A DNA stretch of 64,000 nt from Olegusella massiliensis (GTDB lineage: Bacteria > Actinomycetota > Coriobacteriia > Coriobacteriales > Atopobiaceae), in NCBI RefSeq assembly GCF_900078545.1, contig NZ_FLLS01000002.1, forward strand, positions 744,001-808,000. The letters are read 5' to 3'. Both the position numbers and the translations under genes were made by a program. Position 1 is the first letter of the stretch, and each line of letters opens with the position of its first letter. The notes below the pieces were generated by a model. It saw nothing but the letters and a program-made list of their open reading frames with translations. It was not told the origin of the DNA and did not search any database. This document shows, piece after piece, positions 62,879 to 64,000 of this stretch.

Positions 62879-64000
62879 ATGATTTATCTCTCTCAAATGG
62901 TAGGAAACCCTGTATACGACCTCGAAGGTGAGCAGATTGGTCGAGTCAACGACCTTGGAATCGCTACGGGTGAGGTGTTTCCTCGCGTTACCAGCCTTGC
63001 AATCGTTGGACCAGGCAAAACGCCTTTCATGATTTCCTGGCGCAAGTATGTTGATACCTTTGATGAATCCGAAGTACGTCTGAGGGTTATCAAAACAGAT
63101 ATTCGTTTCTCGTATCTCCAGCCCAATGAGGTTCTTATTGCACGTGATCTCTTGGATAAACAAATTGTAGATACCCGCGGCATGCGTGTTGTTCGCGTCA
63201 ACGATCTTAAGTTTTCAGATACCAGCTCCTCCCAGCTACGGCTGCTGGGTGCTGAGGTAGGCGTGCGCGGTCTTTTGCGTACCCTCTCCCCTCACCTCGA
63301 GACTATAGCCCTTAAACTCGCAAAAACCTTTGGCAAGTCCTTACCCGAGCGTATCATCGCTTGGAACTACATGAACCTGCTTGACCGCGACTTATCGGAT
63401 GTAAAACTTTCGGTATCTCACAAGACGCTTGACGATATGCATCCCGCCGATATCGCAGACATTATCGAGCGTCTCGATCCACGCTTGCGTGGTCAAGTTT
63501 TTGCTCAGCTGGATGATGAGCAGGCCGCCGATGCAATGGCAGAAATTGATGAGGACAAGGCTGCTGAGATTATGGGGGACCTGGACGAACGTTCAGCATC
63601 TCGCATGCTATCCGAGATGGACCCTGATGACGCAGCTGAACTTGTAAGCGAACTTGATTACGATAAGGCAGAAAAACTTCTTGCCTTGATGGGCATCAAA
63701 GAACAAAAGGCGGTACGTCAGCTGTTGGGATATCGCGAGGATACCGCTGGACGTATCATGACCTCAGAGTTTCTCTCGCTGCCTGAGGATGCAACCGTTG
63801 CTGATGCAGTAGAGGCGATGCGCGGACTTGACGAGGACTTTGAAACCATTCGCTATCTTTATGTCGAGGATGAGGAAGGTTTGGTCACAGGCGCCATCTC
63901 GCTCAACGATCTCATTGTTGCAACAGAGGGTACTCATCTCAAAGATCTCGCTTCCGATGAGCTCATCACCGCCAACCCCGATGACGACCAGGAAGATGTT
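62879..64000 (+). CDS. PRC-barrel / MgtE-N / CBS protein, 3' end outside window
   Basis: 374 codons are visible with no stop. AAGGAG lies 7 bases before ATG 62879. Order: PRC barrel (about 1-75, YDLEGEQIGRVND), a second PRC-like segment (85-145), the helical MgtE N domain (about 185-290, HPADIADIIERLDP and repeats of DD-AA-x-x-x-x-L/M-x-E-[LM]D), then the start of a CBS domain (from about 293). MgtE magnesium channels carry the same N and CBS sensor domains before a membrane pore. Whether a pore follows cannot be seen; versions lacking it exist. A regulatory or transport role in magnesium homeostasis is inferred. Confidence 0.8.
   Translation, partial: MIYLSQMVGNPVYDLEGEQIGRVNDLGIATGEVFPRVTSLAIVGPGKTPFMISWRKYVDTFDESEVRLRVIKTDIRFSYLQPNEVLIARDLLDKQIVDTRGMRVVRVNDLKFSDTSSSQLRLLGAEVGVRGLLRTLSPHLETIALKLAKTFGKSLPERIIAWNYMNLLDRDLSDVKLSVSHKTLDDMHPADIADIIERLDPRLRGQVFAQLDDEQAADAMAEIDEDKAAEIMGDLDERSASRMLSEMDPDDAAELVSELDYDKAEKLLALMGIKEQKAVRQLLGYREDTAGRIMTSEFLSLPEDATVADAVEAMRGLDEDFETIRYLYVEDEEGLVTGAISLNDLIVATEGTHLKDLASDELITANPDDDQEDV

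Overview
The window reads as a chromosomal segment of a low-to-moderate-GC actinobacterium, most likely class Coriobacteriia (Atopobium/Lancefieldella/Olsenella-like). The case rests on the dnaK-grpE-dnaJ-hspR order with a MerR-type HspR and no visible CIRCE element, a Firmicutes-like veg-ispE pair, a tilS-hpt-ftsH operon, an mfd-mazG-ftsB-ppx operon, and a PTS-based sucrose locus. The assignment is from gene content only. Almost the whole window is ordinary, densely packed chromosome. No transposase, phage gene or CRISPR array was seen.

Layout. 1-8.6 kb: tail of an Elp3-type tRNA acetyltransferase, a two-subunit CydDC-like ABC exporter, a GntR/UTRA regulator, tRNA-Pro, veg-ispE, an M24 peptidase and rdgB. 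8.6-18.3 kb: tRNA-Val, murE, a HAD phosphatase, a convergent xpaC-like/telA-like pair, an iron-type alcohol dehydrogenase and two tandem paralogous genes of unknown function. 18.4-33 kb: tRNA-Glu, tRNA-Leu, the mfd-mazG-ftsB-ppx operon, a YitT-family membrane protein, an aminotransferase-PHP pair and tilS-hpt-ftsH. 33-45 kb is a heat-shock island: hsp20, clpB and dnaK-grpE-dnaJ-hspR-HAD, with two small envelope-type genes, a PASTA protein and manA in between. The three heat-shock units carry the same roughly 23-bp partly palindromic element 123-132 bp before their start codons, a good candidate for the local HspR operator.

46-59 kb is a sucrose/fructoside utilisation locus. A plus-strand set (two GH32 enzymes, a GtfA-type sucrose phosphorylase, a HAD phosphatase) converges on a minus-strand set (LacI regulator, sucrose-type PTS EIIBCA, fructokinase, a third GH32, a HAD phosphatase). 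Near-identical CG-centred operator-like sites lie before the first GH32 gene and before the PTS gene, so one LacI regulator probably controls both arms. A 1-kb gene-free gap before this locus holds an orphan promoter-like sequence followed by a 20-bp perfect inverted repeat ending in T7 (possible small RNA or MITE-like relic) and a short tandem repeat block. 58.9-64 kb: metA with Glu111 (acetyl-CoA type), a HerA-like ATPase, tRNA-Ser, tadA and the start of a PRC-barrel/MgtE-N/CBS protein. The mRNA leader of that last gene can form a pseudoknot that buries its own ribosome binding site.

The observations most worth follow-up are the shared heat-shock element, the 62.7-62.9 kb leader RNA, the 46.1-46.3 kb orphan transcript candidate, and the redundant sucrose pathway pairing a PTS with a phosphorylase and phosphatases. 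Starts were moved to internal codons wherever a Shine-Dalgarno sequence decided the matter; each entry says so.
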